From positions 868,001 through 932,000 of the forward strand of contig NZ_CP017754.1 of assembly GCF_001854325.1 (NCBI RefSeq): 64,000 nucleotides of DNA, read 5' to 3'. Of this stretch, positions 31,101-39,957 are shown one piece after another. Both the position numbers and the translations under genes were made by a program. This DNA comes from Cupriavidus malaysiensis (GTDB lineage Bacteria > Pseudomonadota > Gammaproteobacteria > Burkholderiales > Burkholderiaceae). How positions within the stretch are numbered: the stretch's first letter is position 1; every line of letters begins with the position of its first letter. A model generated the notes under the pieces. That model was not told the DNA's origin. It worked only from the letters and a program-made list of their open reading frames with translations, and did no database searches.

Positions 31101-32115
31101 GGGCAACGATGTGCTCAAGACGCTGGCGAAGAAGCAGACCGCCCATCCGCCCGCTTCGGTGGGCCGCCCGCCGGTGCGCGAGCAGGTGATCCACTTCGTC
31201 AACAAGAAGATGCCGGGCAACCTGCCCAAGAAGACGGCGCGCGCGCTGCTCGACATCGAGGACAACGAGATCGTGCCGATCATCCGCGACCCGAAGCGGA
31301 CTTCGCCCGAGACCGAGGCGGTGTTCTACTTCCCGGGCTGCGGCTCGGAGCGGCTGTTCTCGCAGGTCGGCCTGGCCACCCAGGCCATGCTGTGGCATGT
31401 CGGCGTGCAGACCGTGCTGCCGCCGGGCTACCTGTGCTGCGGCTATCCGCAGCGCGGCGCCGGCCAGTTCGACAAGGCCGAGAAGATCGTCACCGACAAC
31501 CGCGTGCTGTTCCACCGCGTGGCCAACACGCTGAACTACCTCGACATCAAGACGGTGGTGGTCAGCTGCGGCACCTGCTACGACCAGCTTGCCGGCTATG
31601 AATTCGAGAAGATCTTCCCGGGCTGCCGCATCATCGACATCCACGAGTACCTGCTGGAGAAGGGGGTCAAGCTCGAGGGCGTGACCGGTACGCGCTACAT
31701 GTACCACGATCCCTGCCACACGCCGATCAAGACCATGGATCCGACCAAGCTGGTCAACGAACTGGTCGGCGGCAACGGCGCGGCGGGCAAGATAGAGAAG
31801 AACGAGCGCTGCTGCGGCGAGTCGGGCACGCTGGCCGTGACCCGTCCGGACGTGTCGACGCAGATCCGCTTCCGCAAGGAAGAGGAAATGCGCAAGGGCG
31901 CGGACAAGCTGCGCGGCGACGGCTTCGACGGCGACGTCAAGATCCTCACCAGCTGCCCGTCCTGCCTGCAGGGCCTGTCGCGCTACAACGAAGACGCCAC
32001 GGTGCAGGCCGACTACATCGTGGTCGAGATGGCGCGCCACCTGCTGGGCGAGAACTGGATGCCGGAGTATGTGGAGAAGGCCAACGCCGGCGGTATCGAG
32101 CGGGTGCTGGTGTAA
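28141..32115 (+). CDS. DUF3683 FAD/4Fe-4S D-lactate dehydrogenase-like oxidoreductase
   Basis: A 1324-residue fusion. It opens with a DUF3683 region (about 1-190), then an FAD_binding_4 domain ([13 protein letters not shown] near 220), an FAD-oxidase C-terminal domain carrying [12 protein letters not shown] and GEHGIGITK, a ferredoxin-like module with two 4Fe-4S motifs ([11 protein letters not shown] near 853, [12 protein letters not shown] near 916), and CCG repeats ([10 protein letters not shown] near 1063, LCCGYPQ near 1099, RCCGESGTL near 1224). The CCG-type heterodisulfide-reductase part resembles GlcF. The whole thus looks like GlcD plus GlcF in one chain, oxidising a 2-hydroxy acid, possibly D-lactate, and passing electrons to quinone. 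The substrate is not established. A -10-like TACAAT lies at 28079-28084. Confidence 0.93.
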   Translation: MNAPLVLDAKLAAQDAPPRLREIPYNYTSFSDREIVIRLLGEEAWRILDELRGERRTGRSARMLYEVLGDIWVVRRNPYLQDDLLENPKRREMLVGALHHRLGEVEKRRAADRAEHAEPAAEGRSHRVEQLVAFAKQAIEDFKQEFAHAYDLRKRAQRVLGRVTQKDNIKFDGLSRVSHVTDATDWRVEYPFVVLTPDTEEEIAGLVKGCFELGLTIIPRGGGTGYTGGAVPLTPMSAVINTEKLEQLGPVEDTDLPGVAGKVATIFSGAGVVTRRVADAADKAGLVFAVDPTSIDASCIGGNVAMNAGGKKAVLWGTALDNLAWWRMVDAEGNWLEITRLNHNLGKIHDVPVADFELKWFDGSRAPGEKLLRTETLSIEGRKFRKEGLGKDVTDKFLAGLPGIQKEGCDGIITSARWILHRMPKHMRTVCLEFFGQARDAIPSIVEIKDFLDIESKTPGGAILAGLEHLDERYLRAVGYATKSKRNAFPKMVLIGDIVGDDEDAVARATSEVIRMANGKSGEGFVAVSPEARKKFWLDRSRTAAIARHTNAFKINEDVVIPLPRMGEYTDGIERINIELSIKNKLVLVDALEGFFARGNLPLGRSDDANEIPSAELLEDRVQHALQLLREIRARWRFLQDSLDMPLAAAKASLIGHGLGLLGQAFEARLAQQPDATVFHLLQDRTIRVSWKNEVRAELRKIFSGGEFKPILDEAQKIHKQVLRGRVFVALHMHAGDGNVHTNIPVNSDDYDMLQDAHRAVARIMTLARSLDGVISGEHGIGITKLEFLTEDEIGDFRAYKQRIDPQGRFNKGKLLPGADLRNAYTPSFGLMGHESLIMQQSDIGAIADSVKDCLRCGKCKPVCATHVPRANLLYSPRNKILATSLLVEAFLYEEQTRRGVSIKHWDEFSDVADHCTVCHKCVTPCPVKIDFGDVSMNMRNLLRKMGQKKFNAGTAASMFFLNATNPQTINLARKAMIDWGYKAQRLGNDVLKTLAKKQTAHPPASVGRPPVREQVIHFVNKKMPGNLPKKTARALLDIEDNEIVPIIRDPKRTSPETEAVFYFPGCGSERLFSQVGLATQAMLWHVGVQTVLPPGYLCCGYPQRGAGQFDKAEKIVTDNRVLFHRVANTLNYLDIKTVVVSCGTCYDQLAGYEFEKIFPGCRIIDIHEYLLEKGVKLEGVTGTRYMYHDPCHTPIKTMDPTKLVNELVGGNGAAGKIEKNERCCGESGTLAVTRPDVSTQIRFRKEEEMRKGADKLRGDGFDGDVKILTSCPSCLQGLSRYNEDATVQADYIVVEMARHLLGENWMPEYVEKANAGGIERVLV

Positions 32116-32137
32116 GGCATAGCCAGCACCCTTGGTT

Positions 32138-32182
32138 GGCTCCCCTCTCCCGCTTGCGGGAGAGGGGCAGGGGGAGAGGGCG
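32138..32182 (+). repeat. CCCCTCTCCC palindromic repeat, left copy of an inverted pair
   Basis: CCCCTCTCCCGC (32142-32153) and GCGGGAGAGGGG (32156-32167) form 12-base arms around TT, followed by CAGGGGGAGAGGG. It lies 22 bases after the stop codon of the dehydrogenase gene. Its inverted partner is at 32286-32329. Confidence 0.85.
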
Positions 32183-32285
32183 GGCGCCGGCAGATCGCGA
32201 CGTGCTCGACCACACCGTGGGCTTTGTTCGGGCCTCGGCGCGCTGGATAACACCGAAGGCTTCGTTATGCGTGGCGCCTTGCTGG

Positions 32286-32329
32286 ACCACCCCTCTCCCC
32301 CGCCCTCTCCCCATGAGGGGAGAGGGAGC
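32286..32329 (-). repeat. CCCCTCTCCC palindromic repeat, right copy of an inverted pair
   Basis: Read on the minus strand, this is the same unit as 32138-32182: GGCTCCCTCTCCCC, then a 4-base loop, GGGGAGAGGG, C and GGGGGAGAGGGG. The palindrome arms are 32302-32311 and 32316-32325. About 103 bases separate the two copies; they hold no gene I recognise. Only the HIT gene start lies beyond, 78 bases on. Confidence 0.85.
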
Positions 32330-32406
32330 CCAGACACTATGCTTGGCGATGGGTGTCGGTGCATCCGCACCCACGCCTGCCGACCTCGATCAACAGTCCC
32401 CGTCCG

Positions 32407-32841
32407 ATGACCTCAGTCCCGAACTGCCCCCTCTGCGACACCGATGGCGGCGAACTCCTCTGGCGCGGCGCGCGTGCGCGCCTGATCCTGGTCGAGCATG
32501 AGCGCTTTCCCGGCTTCTGCCGCATCGTCTGGAACGACCATGTCGCCGAGCTGAGCGACCTGTCGCCCGATGACCAGGCCTGGCTGATGCGGCTGATGGT
32601 CGCGGTGGAGCAGACGCTGCGCGAGGTGATGGCGCCGGACAAGATCAACCTGGCGGCCTTCGGCAATATGGTCCCGCACCTGCACTGGCACGTCATTCCG
32701 CGCTACCGCTGGGACACGCACTTCCCCGAGCCGGTATGGGGCAACGCCCAGCGTGAGGCCGATGCGGCCCGGCTGGCGGGCCTCGGCAAGCTGTTGCCGG
32801 CGCTGCGCACCGCGCTGGCGCCGCTGCAGGACCTGCGCTGA
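32407..32841 (+). CDS. HIT (histidine triad) family protein
   Basis: A 144-residue nucleotide-binding protein. It starts with NCPLCDTDGG (a CxxC as in many HIT proteins) and carries the triad HLHWHVIPRYRWD near residue 97, whose central His is the nucleophile on AMP-linked substrates. The FPEPVWG ending is common in bacterial HIT hydrolases. The ATG at 32407 matches family length; the longer frame upstream runs into the repeat region. It probably hydrolyses nucleoside phosphoramidates or dinucleoside polyphosphates. Confidence 0.93.
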   Translation: MTSVPNCPLCDTDGGELLWRGARARLILVEHERFPGFCRIVWNDHVAELSDLSPDDQAWLMRLMVAVEQTLREVMAPDKINLAAFGNMVPHLHWHVIPRYRWDTHFPEPVWGNAQREADAARLAGLGKLLPALRTALAPLQDLR

Positions 32842-33016
32842 GCGCGCGTTGCGCGGCCGTCCGAGCGCACCCTTGTGCACGTCCAGGCGGTTTCCGGCGT
32901 TGAAGGGAGGGGTGCGGAACCTGGCCCGCCTTCCCGGCTTCTAACAGCGTCCCGCTTTCTGTTCCCACCATACGCGGCCCGTGCCACCATGCCGGCCCGC
33001 GTTCGCGAAAGGTCTT

Positions 33017-34858
33017 ATGTCTACACCGACCTCCGTTACCGTGCCGGGTCCGGCCGTTCCTGTCCGTGCCCTCGAGATCCAGAGCCGGCTGCGGCTGGCT
33101 GCCACCTGGGCGCTGATCAAGCCCTACTGGAAATCGGAAGACCGCAAGGCCGGGCTGGGCCTGCTGGCCTTCGTGGTCGCGCTCAACCTGGGCATCGTCT
33201 ACATCAACGTGCTGCTCAACGAGTGGAACCGCGTCTTCTACAACGCGCTGGAGCAGCACGACTACGCCGCCTTCAAGACGCTGCTGATCCGTTTCTCCTG
33301 GATCGCCGCCTTCTTCATCGTTGCCGCCATCTCGCGCCAGTACTACACGATGATGCTGCAGATGCGCTGGCGTACCTGGATGACCGGCCGCTTCATGGAT
33401 CACTGGCTCGGGCACCAGGCCTACTACCGCATCGAGCAGACCCACGCCACCGACAACCCCGACCAGCGTATCGCCGATGACCTGCGCTCCTTCACCGACG
33501 GCGCGCTGACGCTGTCGCTGGGGCTGCTCAACTCGGTGGTCACCCTGGTCTCCTTCGTCGGCATCCTGTGGAGCGTGTCGGGTCCGATCAGCTTCGCGCT
33601 CGGCGGCGGCGAGATCGTGATTCCCGGCTACATGGTCTGGTTCGCGGTCGGCTACGCGGTGATCGGTTCGCTGGTCGCCCACCTGGTGGGCCGGCCGCTG
33701 ATCGGCCTGAGCTTCCAGCAGGAGCAGTACGAGGCGGATTTCCGTTTCACCCTGGTGCGCCTGCGCGAGAACAGCGAGCCGGTCGCGCTCTACCGCGGCG
33801 AGCCGACGGAAAAGGCCGGACTGGGGGCGCGCTTCGGCCGCATCCGCGCCAACTGGAACCAGCTGATGCGCTACACACGGCGCCTGACCTTCGTCAATTC
33901 CGGCTATAGCCAGTTCGCCATCATCTTTCCGCTGATCGTGGCCGCGCCGCGCTACTTCGCCGGCAAGATGACGCTGGGCGGGCTGATGCAGATGAGTTCG
34001 GCCTTCGGCCAGGTGCAGGGCGCGCTGTCGTGGTTCGTCGACAGCTATTCCACGCTGGTGGGCTGGAAGGCAGCGGCCAACCGCCTGATCGACTTCCAGG
34101 AGGCCATCCGCATCGCCGAGCGGCAGGACCAGGAACATACCGGCGTGCGCGATATCGAGGTGGTGTCCACCGACGACGCCAGCATCCGGCTCGACGCCCT
34201 GGCCCTGGCGCTGCCGACGCCGCGCCGCAGTTCCAGCGCCCAGGCAGCGCTGGTGGCGCCGTTCTCGCTGACCATCGCGCCGGGTGAGCGCTGGCTGGTC
34301 AACGGTCCTTCCGGCTGCGGCAAGAGCGTGCTGGTACGCGCGCTGGCGGGCATCTGGCCCTATGGCAGCGGCACGGTGGAGCTGCCGCGCGCCGCCCGCA
34401 TGCTGTTCCTGCCGCAGCGCAGCTACCTGCCGATCGGCACGCTGGCCGACGCGCTCGCTTATCCGGACGCGGGCACCGCGCACAGCAGCGAACGGCTGCA
34501 GCAGGTACTGCGCGAGACCCGGCTGGGCCAGCTCACCGGCCAGCTCGACGTGCTCGACAACTGGTCGCTGCGCTTGTCGCCGGGTGAGCAGCAGCGCCTC
34601 GCCTTCGCCCGTGCGCTGCTGCAGAAGCCCGACTTCCTCGTGCTGGACGAGGCCACCAGCGCGCTGGACGAGGACACCGAGGCCGCCATGTACGAGCTGG
34701 TGGTGGGAGCGCTGCCGCGCTCGGCCATCATCAGCGTGGCGCACCGGAGCACGGTGGCGCGCTTCCATGACAAGCGCCTGCGCTACCTGCCGGCCGACGG
34801 TGTGGATGGGCAAGGCCTGGCGCCTGCGGTAAGCTATCGGGTCGTACACGAAGCGTGA
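33017..34858 (+). CDS. SbmA/YddA-type ABC transporter, fused permease and ATPase
   Basis: A 613-residue half-transporter with an ABC_membrane_2 domain (LNEWNRVFYNALEQHDYAAF, WRTWMTGRFMDHWL) and a C-terminal ATPase: Walker A GPSGCGKSVLV near 430, signature LSPGEQQRLAFARALL near 520, Walker B FLVLDEATSALDED. This is the layout of YddA and of peroxisomal ABCD proteins, whereas SbmA and BacA lack the ATPase. Relatives handle peptides, vitamin B12 or long-chain acyl-CoA; the substrate here is unknown. The start at 33017 was chosen over an upstream one on composition. The 175-base gap before it holds no clear promoter. Confidence 0.92.
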   Translation: MSTPTSVTVPGPAVPVRALEIQSRLRLAATWALIKPYWKSEDRKAGLGLLAFVVALNLGIVYINVLLNEWNRVFYNALEQHDYAAFKTLLIRFSWIAAFFIVAAISRQYYTMMLQMRWRTWMTGRFMDHWLGHQAYYRIEQTHATDNPDQRIADDLRSFTDGALTLSLGLLNSVVTLVSFVGILWSVSGPISFALGGGEIVIPGYMVWFAVGYAVIGSLVAHLVGRPLIGLSFQQEQYEADFRFTLVRLRENSEPVALYRGEPTEKAGLGARFGRIRANWNQLMRYTRRLTFVNSGYSQFAIIFPLIVAAPRYFAGKMTLGGLMQMSSAFGQVQGALSWFVDSYSTLVGWKAAANRLIDFQEAIRIAERQDQEHTGVRDIEVVSTDDASIRLDALALALPTPRRSSSAQAALVAPFSLTIAPGERWLVNGPSGCGKSVLVRALAGIWPYGSGTVELPRAARMLFLPQRSYLPIGTLADALAYPDAGTAHSSERLQQVLRETRLGQLTGQLDVLDNWSLRLSPGEQQRLAFARALLQKPDFLVLDEATSALDEDTEAAMYELVVGALPRSAIISVAHRSTVARFHDKRLRYLPADGVDGQGLAPAVSYRVVHEA

Positions 34859-34920
34859 GGCCCGCGCCGCCGTGAGCCTGCCGGCTCGCCGCGGCCCGCC
34901 GGGCGCCCGCGCCAATCATC

Positions 34921-35337
34921 ATGGCAGGCCTAGAGAAAGACACTCCCCATCCCACGGCGCTGACCGTCCACACCCAGTCCCGCGTGCTGGAGATCGGTTT
35001 CGACAACGGCCGCGCCTTCCGCCTGCCGTTCGAGCTGCTGCGCGTCTACTCGCCCTCGGCGGAGGTGCAGGGGCATGGTCCCGGACAGGAAGTGCTGCAG
35101 ACCGGCAAGCGCGAGGTCGGCATCGACGCGGTGGAGCCGGTGGGCAACTACGCGGTGCTGATCCGCTTCAGCGACGGCCACGATACCGGCATCTATTCCT
35201 GGGAGCTGCTGTACCGCCTGGGCGACCAGCAGGAATCGCTGTGGCTGGCCTACCTGGATCGCCTGGCCGCGGCCGGCGCCGATCGCGACACCCCGATGCC
35301 GGCGGCTGCCGGCCACGCCTGCGGCCACCACCACTGA
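34921..35337 (+). CDS. DUF971 (gamma-butyrobetaine hydroxylase-like N-terminal) protein
   Basis: A 138-residue protein carrying the DUF971 domain ([30 protein letters not shown], given here in outline), usually found just upstream of ubiE in Burkholderiales, as here (31 bases apart). The N-terminal part resembles the zinc-binding beta domain of gamma-butyrobetaine hydroxylase. The C-terminus ends in HACGHHH, a potential metal-binding tail. Function is not established; linkage with ubiE suggests a role near quinone or iron-sulfur metabolism. Confidence 0.9.
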   Translation: MAGLEKDTPHPTALTVHTQSRVLEIGFDNGRAFRLPFELLRVYSPSAEVQGHGPGQEVLQTGKREVGIDAVEPVGNYAVLIRFSDGHDTGIYSWELLYRLGDQQESLWLAYLDRLAAAGADRDTPMPAAAGHACGHHH

Positions 35338-35368
35338 GCCGCATCCGCATTCCCCTGGAGTCAGATAT

Positions 35369-36100
35369 ATGAGCGAGACCCACTTCGGGTTCGAGAAGGT
35401 CGACGAGGCCGAGAAGGCCGGCAAGGTGGCCGGCGTCTTCCACTCGGTGGCCAGCAAGTACGACGTGATGAACGACTTGATGTCGGGTGGGCTGCACCGG
35501 CTGTGGAAGACGTTCACCATCGCCCAGGCCGCGGTGCGGCCCGGGTACAAGGTGCTGGACATCGCCGGCGGCACCGGCGACCTGGCGCGGGCCTTTGCCC
35601 GCCAGGCCGGTCCCGCCGGCGAGGTCTGGCTGACCGACATCAATGAATCGATGCTGCGCGTCGGCCGTGACCGCCTGCTCGACAAGGGCGTGATGACGCC
35701 GGTCTGCCTGTGCGACGCCGAGCGCATTCCTTTCCCGGACAACTATTTCGACGTGGTCACGGTGGCCTTCGGCCTGCGCAACATGACGCACAAGGATGCC
35801 GCGCTGGCCGAGATGCGCCGCGTGGTCAAGCCGGGCGGCAAGGTCATGGTGCTGGAGTTCTCCAAGGTATGGAAGCCGCTGGAGAAGGTCTACGATGTCT
35901 ATTCGTTCAAGGTGCTCCCCTGGCTGGGCGAACGCATCGCCGGGGATGCCCCCAGCTATCGCTACCTGGCTGAATCGATCAGAATGCATCCAGACCAGGA
36001 TTCACTTGTACGTTTAATGGAACAAGCGGGCCTGGAGAAGGTCGAATACTTCAATCTGACGGCAGGAGTCGTGGCGCTCCACGTCGGGCGAAAGTACTGA
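35369..36100 (+). CDS. ubiE: Ubiquinone/menaquinone C-methyltransferase
   Basis: A 243-residue SAM-dependent methyltransferase acting on the quinone ring in the ubiquinone pathway. [18 protein letters not shown] is the UbiE start, [16 protein letters not shown] the SAM-binding motif I, and [17 protein letters not shown] and MVLEFSKV are later family motifs. Length is standard. It is followed by a Tim44-like gene, ubiJ and ubiB on the same strand, a quinone-biosynthesis neighbourhood. Confidence 0.98.
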   Translation: MSETHFGFEKVDEAEKAGKVAGVFHSVASKYDVMNDLMSGGLHRLWKTFTIAQAAVRPGYKVLDIAGGTGDLARAFARQAGPAGEVWLTDINESMLRVGRDRLLDKGVMTPVCLCDAERIPFPDNYFDVVTVAFGLRNMTHKDAALAEMRRVVKPGGKVMVLEFSKVWKPLEKVYDVYSFKVLPWLGERIAGDAPSYRYLAESIRMHPDQDSLVRLMEQAGLEKVEYFNLTAGVVALHVGRKY

Positions 36101-36144
36101 TCTATCACTTTTTGCTCGCGATGCGCGAATATATTGGGGGATAA

Positions 36145-37140
36145 ATGAAGAAGTCGTCGCTTTACGGGAAATTCCTGGCGGGGTCGCTGGTTGCCGTGCT
36201 GGCATTCAGCACCACGTTCGACGCGGAAGCCAAGCGTCTGGGCGGCTCGCGCAGCGTGGGTAAGCAGTCTTCCAATGTGACGCAGCGCCAGCAGCAGGCT
36301 CCGGCCCAGCAGACGCCGCCGGCCCAGCAACCGGCGCAGCAGCCCGGCCAGCAGGCGGCACCGGCCACGGCCGGCGCTGCCGCCGCAGCCGCCGCCGCAG
36401 CCAAGCCCAAGCGCAACTGGGGCGGCATCCTGGGCGGCATCGCCGCGGGCCTGGGCATCGGCTGGCTGTTGTCGCACTTCGGCCTCGGCGGCGCGGCGCT
36501 GAGCTTCCTGTCCAACCTGATCCTGATCGCGCTGGCCGCCTTCGTCGTGATCTGGCTGATCCGCAAGTTCCGTGGCGGCGCCAGCCGTCAGCAGCCGGCC
36601 TACGCCGGCGCGGGCGGCCCGGCGGGCGGCTTCGGTGGCGAGCCCACGCTGCGCCAGCAGGAAGCGGCCCCGTCGCCGGCTTCCGTAGCTGCACCGGCAG
36701 CGGCTGCCACGGCAGCCGCTGCGACCACCGCAGCCAACGCGGTCTCGGCCGGCCAGCCCTGGGGCGTGCCGGCGGACTTCGACACCGAGGCCTTCCTGCG
36801 TAACGCCAAGGTGCACTTCGTCCGCCTGCAGGCGGCCTGGGATGCCGGCAACCTCGATGACATCCGCGAGTTCACCACGCCGGAAATGTTCGCCGAGATC
36901 AAGATGGACCTGAGCGAGCGCGGCGGCGAGTCGAACAAGACCGACGTCGTCACGCTCGAGGCGCGCATGCTGGGCATCGAATCGACGGACACGCAGCACA
37001 TTGCCAGCGTCGAGTTCGCCGGCATGATCCGCGAGCGCGCGGGCGATCCGGCCCAGCCGTTCACCGAAGTCTGGAACCTCGCCAAGCCGACCACCGGCAG
37101 CGGCGGCTGGCTGCTGGCCGGTATCCAGCAGGCATCCTGA
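36145..37140 (+). CDS. Tim44-like domain membrane protein
   Basis: A 331-residue protein. An N-terminal hydrophobic signal/anchor (about residues 9-27) is followed by RLGGSRSVGKQSSNV and a Gln/Pro/Ala-rich linker with repeated QQ and PA units. A Gly-rich membrane segment (GILGGIAAGLGIGWLL) and another (FLSNLILIALAAFVVIWLI) come next, then a second Ala-rich linker and the C-terminal Tim44-like domain (about 205-331, FLRNAKVHFVRLQAAWDAGN). Bacterial Tim44-like proteins are of unclear function and have been linked to envelope assembly. Its place between ubiE and ubiJ is conserved in related genomes, as far as I recall. Confidence 0.9.
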   Translation: MKKSSLYGKFLAGSLVAVLAFSTTFDAEAKRLGGSRSVGKQSSNVTQRQQQAPAQQTPPAQQPAQQPGQQAAPATAGAAAAAAAAAKPKRNWGGILGGIAAGLGIGWLLSHFGLGGAALSFLSNLILIALAAFVVIWLIRKFRGGASRQQPAYAGAGGPAGGFGGEPTLRQQEAAPSPASVAAPAAAATAAAATTAANAVSAGQPWGVPADFDTEAFLRNAKVHFVRLQAAWDAGNLDDIREFTTPEMFAEIKMDLSERGGESNKTDVVTLEARMLGIESTDTQHIASVEFAGMIRERAGDPAQPFTEVWNLAKPTTGSGGWLLAGIQQAS

Positions 37141-37182
37141 GCGGCTTTGCCGCCTCTGCGACGGCGACTGGCTTAGAATGGA

Positions 37183-37209
37183 GGCCCACGCGAAGGCGTG
37201 GGCCTTTTT
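37183..37209 (+). terminator. Rho-independent terminator after the Tim44-like gene
   Basis: Arms GGCCCACGC (37183-37191) and GCGTGGGCC (37196-37204) with a GAAG loop and then TTTTT. It is a textbook intrinsic terminator, 42 bases after the stop. ubiJ therefore probably has its own promoter downstream, or is read through. Confidence 0.85.
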
Positions 37210-37353
37210 GTTTCCGGCTTGCCTGGCCGGCTCGCCGTTGCCGTTGCCGCTGCCGTTGCTGTCCTGCAGGCGCCGACGCGGACCGGACGCACGGCATCCG
37301 GCAATCCAGTATCCGGCCGTACCCAGCCGTACCCAGCATTCTCTTCCACCGCC

Positions 37354-38022
37354 ATGAGCCAACTTCCCACCCCCCTGGCCTCGCCCGCGATCACGGCACT
37401 GAACCACCTGCTGGCACAGGAGCCTTGGGCCCAGCGCATGCTCGCGCCGGCGGCCGGGCGTGTGATCCGCTTCGATGCCGCGGCGTTCACGCTGGGGCTG
37501 CGCGTGACCGACGAAGGCCTGGTCGAGGTGGCGGCAGCCGATGCCGAGCCGTCGGTGACCCTGAGCGTGCCGTTGCAGCAATGGCCGCTGGTGGCGGGCG
37601 ATATCTCGTCGGGCGGTCAGGCGGCGGCGATGAAGCACGTGCGCATCGAGGGCGATGCCGAGCTGGCCAACACCGTGTCGACGCTGGCGCGCAGCCTGCG
37701 CTGGGATGCTGCCGAGGATCTGGCGCGCGCGCTGCGCGGCGTGCTCGGCGGCGTGGCGGGCGACAGCCTGGCGCAGCGCCTGGTCGACGGCGCGCGCCGG
37801 GCCCACGCGCACGCCGACGGTGTGCGGCGTGCGATGGTGGAAAATGTGACCGAATATCTGCTGGACGAGCGTCCCCTGCTCGTGCGCCATGCCGCGCTCG
37901 ATACCTTCGGTGCCGAGGTGGCGGCCTTGCGCAATGACCTGGCGCGGCTGGAGAAGCGCCTGGAGAAGCTAGAGCCCGGCAGCGGCATGGGCCCGCGGGC
38001 ACTGCCGTCGGCGCACCGCTGA
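37354..38022 (+). CDS. ubiJ: Ubiquinone biosynthesis accessory protein UbiJ (SCP2 domain)
   Basis: A 222-residue protein with an SCP2-like lipid-binding domain (about 40-130, [16 protein letters not shown] and [19 protein letters not shown]) and a C-terminal coiled coil ([20 protein letters not shown]). It scaffolds the Ubi complex and binds ubiquinone intermediates together with UbiB. The longer open frame upstream passes through the terminator region and is not coding; [13 protein letters not shown] is the chosen start. ubiB begins 67 bases downstream. Confidence 0.9.
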   Translation: MSQLPTPLASPAITALNHLLAQEPWAQRMLAPAAGRVIRFDAAAFTLGLRVTDEGLVEVAAADAEPSVTLSVPLQQWPLVAGDISSGGQAAAMKHVRIEGDAELANTVSTLARSLRWDAAEDLARALRGVLGGVAGDSLAQRLVDGARRAHAHADGVRRAMVENVTEYLLDERPLLVRHAALDTFGAEVAALRNDLARLEKRLEKLEPGSGMGPRALPSAHR

Positions 38023-38089
38023 TGCCCGTGCGCCATACCGCCTCGACCGGCCCCCGGCCGGCCTACCTCCTGCTCCTGACTACCCCTGC

Positions 38090-39667
38090 ATGACCCGTTT
38101 CCTGCGCCTCTGCAAGATCGTCTTCGTCGTCCTCTACTACGGGCTCGACGAACTCGTGCTGTCCGGCTTCAAGAGCCGCCGCATCCGCTTCCTGGTCAAG
38201 ATCATCACCATCGGGCGCCGCCTGGATGCGCCGCGCGGCGAGCGCCTGCGGCTGGCCCTGACGCGGCTGGGCCCGATCTTCGTCAAGTTCGGCCAGGTGC
38301 TGTCGACCCGCCGCGACCTGATGCCGCAGGACATTGCCGATGAACTCGCCAAGCTGCAGGACCAGGTGCCGCCCTTCGACCCGGCGCTGGCCGTGAAGAT
38401 CGTCGAGCGCTCGCTGGGCCGGCCGTTGGCGGAGCTGTTCGAGCAATTCGAGCAGCAGCCGGTGGCCAGCGCGTCGATTGCCCAGGTGCACTTCGCCAAG
38501 CTCAAGGGCGGGCCGAACCATGGGCGCGAAGTGGCGGTCAAGGTGCTGCGCCCGGGCATGCTGCCGGTGATCGACAGCGACCTGGCGCTGATGCGCGACG
38601 TCGCCACCTGGCTCGAGCGGCTCTGGGCCGACGGCAAGCGCCTCAAGCCGCGCGAGGTGGTGGCCGAGTTCGACAAGTACCTGCACGACGAACTCGACCT
38701 GATGATCGAGGCGGCCAACGCCAGCCAGCTGCGCCGCAATTTCTCCCAGACCAATCTGCTGCTGGTGCCCGAGGTGTTCTGGGACTGGTGCAGCAGCGAG
38801 GTGTTCGTGATGGAGCGCATGCATGGCATCCCCATCTCGCGCACCGAGGCCCTGCGCGCGGCCGGCGTCGACATGCACAAGCTGGCGGAGGAGGGCGTCG
38901 AGATCTTCTTCACCCAGGTGTTCCGCGACGGTTTCTTCCATGCCGACATGCACCCGGGCAATATCCTCGTCTCGGTCCAGCCGGAGACCTTCGGCCGCTA
39001 TATCGCCCTCGACTTCGGCATCGTCGGCGCGCTCTCCGAATTCGACAAGAACTACCTGGCGCAGAACTTCATCGCCTTCTTCCGGCGTGACTACCACCGC
39101 GTGGCGCTGCTGCATGTGGAATCGGGCTGGGTGCCGCCGGAGACACGCGTGGAGGAGCTCGAGAGTGCCGTGCGCGCCTGCTGCGAGCCGTATTTCGACA
39201 AGCCGCTCAAGGAAATCTCGCTGGGCATGGTGCTGATGCGCCTGTTCCAGACCTCGCGCCGCTTCAATGTGGAGATCCAGCCGCAGCTGGTGCTGCTGCA
39301 GAAGACCCTGCTCAATATCGAAGGGCTGGGGCGCCAGCTCGATCCCGACCTCGACCTGTGGAAGACCGCCAAGCCCTTCCTCGAACGCTGGATGCACGAA
39401 CAGGTGGGCTGGAAGGGGGCGTGGGAGCGTATCCAGATCGAGGCGCCGCAATGGGCCAAGATGCTGCCCGACTTCCCCCGCCTGGTACATCAGTTCCTGG
39501 AGCGGCGCGCGCTCACCAGCGAGGCCGGGCAGGAGAAGCTGCTGGCGGCGCTGCTGCAGGAACAGCGCCGTACCAACCGGCTGGTCGGTGTGGCCGTGCT
39601 GCTGCTCGGCGGCTTCGTGGCCGGCGTGGTGCTGACCCAGCTGTTGTCGCTGGCCGGCTACTGGTAG
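38090..39667 (+). CDS. ubiB: ABC1-family atypical kinase/ATPase UbiB
   Basis: A 525-residue ADCK/COQ8-type protein needed for ubiquinone synthesis. The family-defining KxGQ motif is in [14 protein letters not shown] near residue 66; [10 protein letters not shown] holds the Ala-rich loop region, VAVKVLRPG the ATP-binding Lys, and [12 protein letters not shown] and ALDFGIVG the catalytic HxDxxxxN and metal motifs. Two C-terminal hydrophobic helices ([18 protein letters not shown] onward) anchor it in the inner membrane. Its length matches E. coli UbiB. Confidence 0.98.
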   Translation: MTRFLRLCKIVFVVLYYGLDELVLSGFKSRRIRFLVKIITIGRRLDAPRGERLRLALTRLGPIFVKFGQVLSTRRDLMPQDIADELAKLQDQVPPFDPALAVKIVERSLGRPLAELFEQFEQQPVASASIAQVHFAKLKGGPNHGREVAVKVLRPGMLPVIDSDLALMRDVATWLERLWADGKRLKPREVVAEFDKYLHDELDLMIEAANASQLRRNFSQTNLLLVPEVFWDWCSSEVFVMERMHGIPISRTEALRAAGVDMHKLAEEGVEIFFTQVFRDGFFHADMHPGNILVSVQPETFGRYIALDFGIVGALSEFDKNYLAQNFIAFFRRDYHRVALLHVESGWVPPETRVEELESAVRACCEPYFDKPLKEISLGMVLMRLFQTSRRFNVEIQPQLVLLQKTLLNIEGLGRQLDPDLDLWKTAKPFLERWMHEQVGWKGAWERIQIEAPQWAKMLPDFPRLVHQFLERRALTSEAGQEKLLAALLQEQRRTNRLVGVAVLLLGGFVAGVVLTQLLSLAGYW

Positions 39668-39786
39668 CCGCGGTGCCGCGCGGGCCGCTGTCGCGCCGCC
39701 GGCACAGGCCGTGGCCGGAACGCCACGCGCAGGCCTGCCGAATCTCCCGGACCCCTGGTTTTTTCTCCCGAGCGGGCCGGCGTCGC

Positions 39787-39792
39787 TATAAT
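39787..39792 (+). promoter_or_regulatory. -10 element for the sodium:solute symporter gene
   Basis: A perfect TATAAT in otherwise GC-rich DNA, 165 bases before the symporter start. A T-run (39759-39764) upstream gives no good -35 at normal spacing, so this is a partial promoter call. The long leader that would follow (39799-39957) holds no recognised riboswitch. Confidence 0.45.
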
Positions 39793-39957
39793 CCGCGTTT
39801 TGATTCGGCTACGACCGCAGGCAGGCGCAATCCCCAGGCGGCCCCGACCGATGAATTGGACTCCGGCGGAGTGGAGCCGGCCAGCAGCCGCTGGCGGCCG
39901 CCCGACCCGGCATTCGGTTTCTCGCCAACAGGGCATCTCTGGGCATAGGGCGGCGTC

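Noticed and set aside
28045..32370. Very long open frame on the minus strand opposite the DUF3683 dehydrogenase gene
   Set aside because: It is a shadow of strong third-position GC bias in the plus-strand gene. Its translation is His/Val/Gln/Leu-rich with no domain, and the plus-strand protein has clear catalytic motifs throughout.
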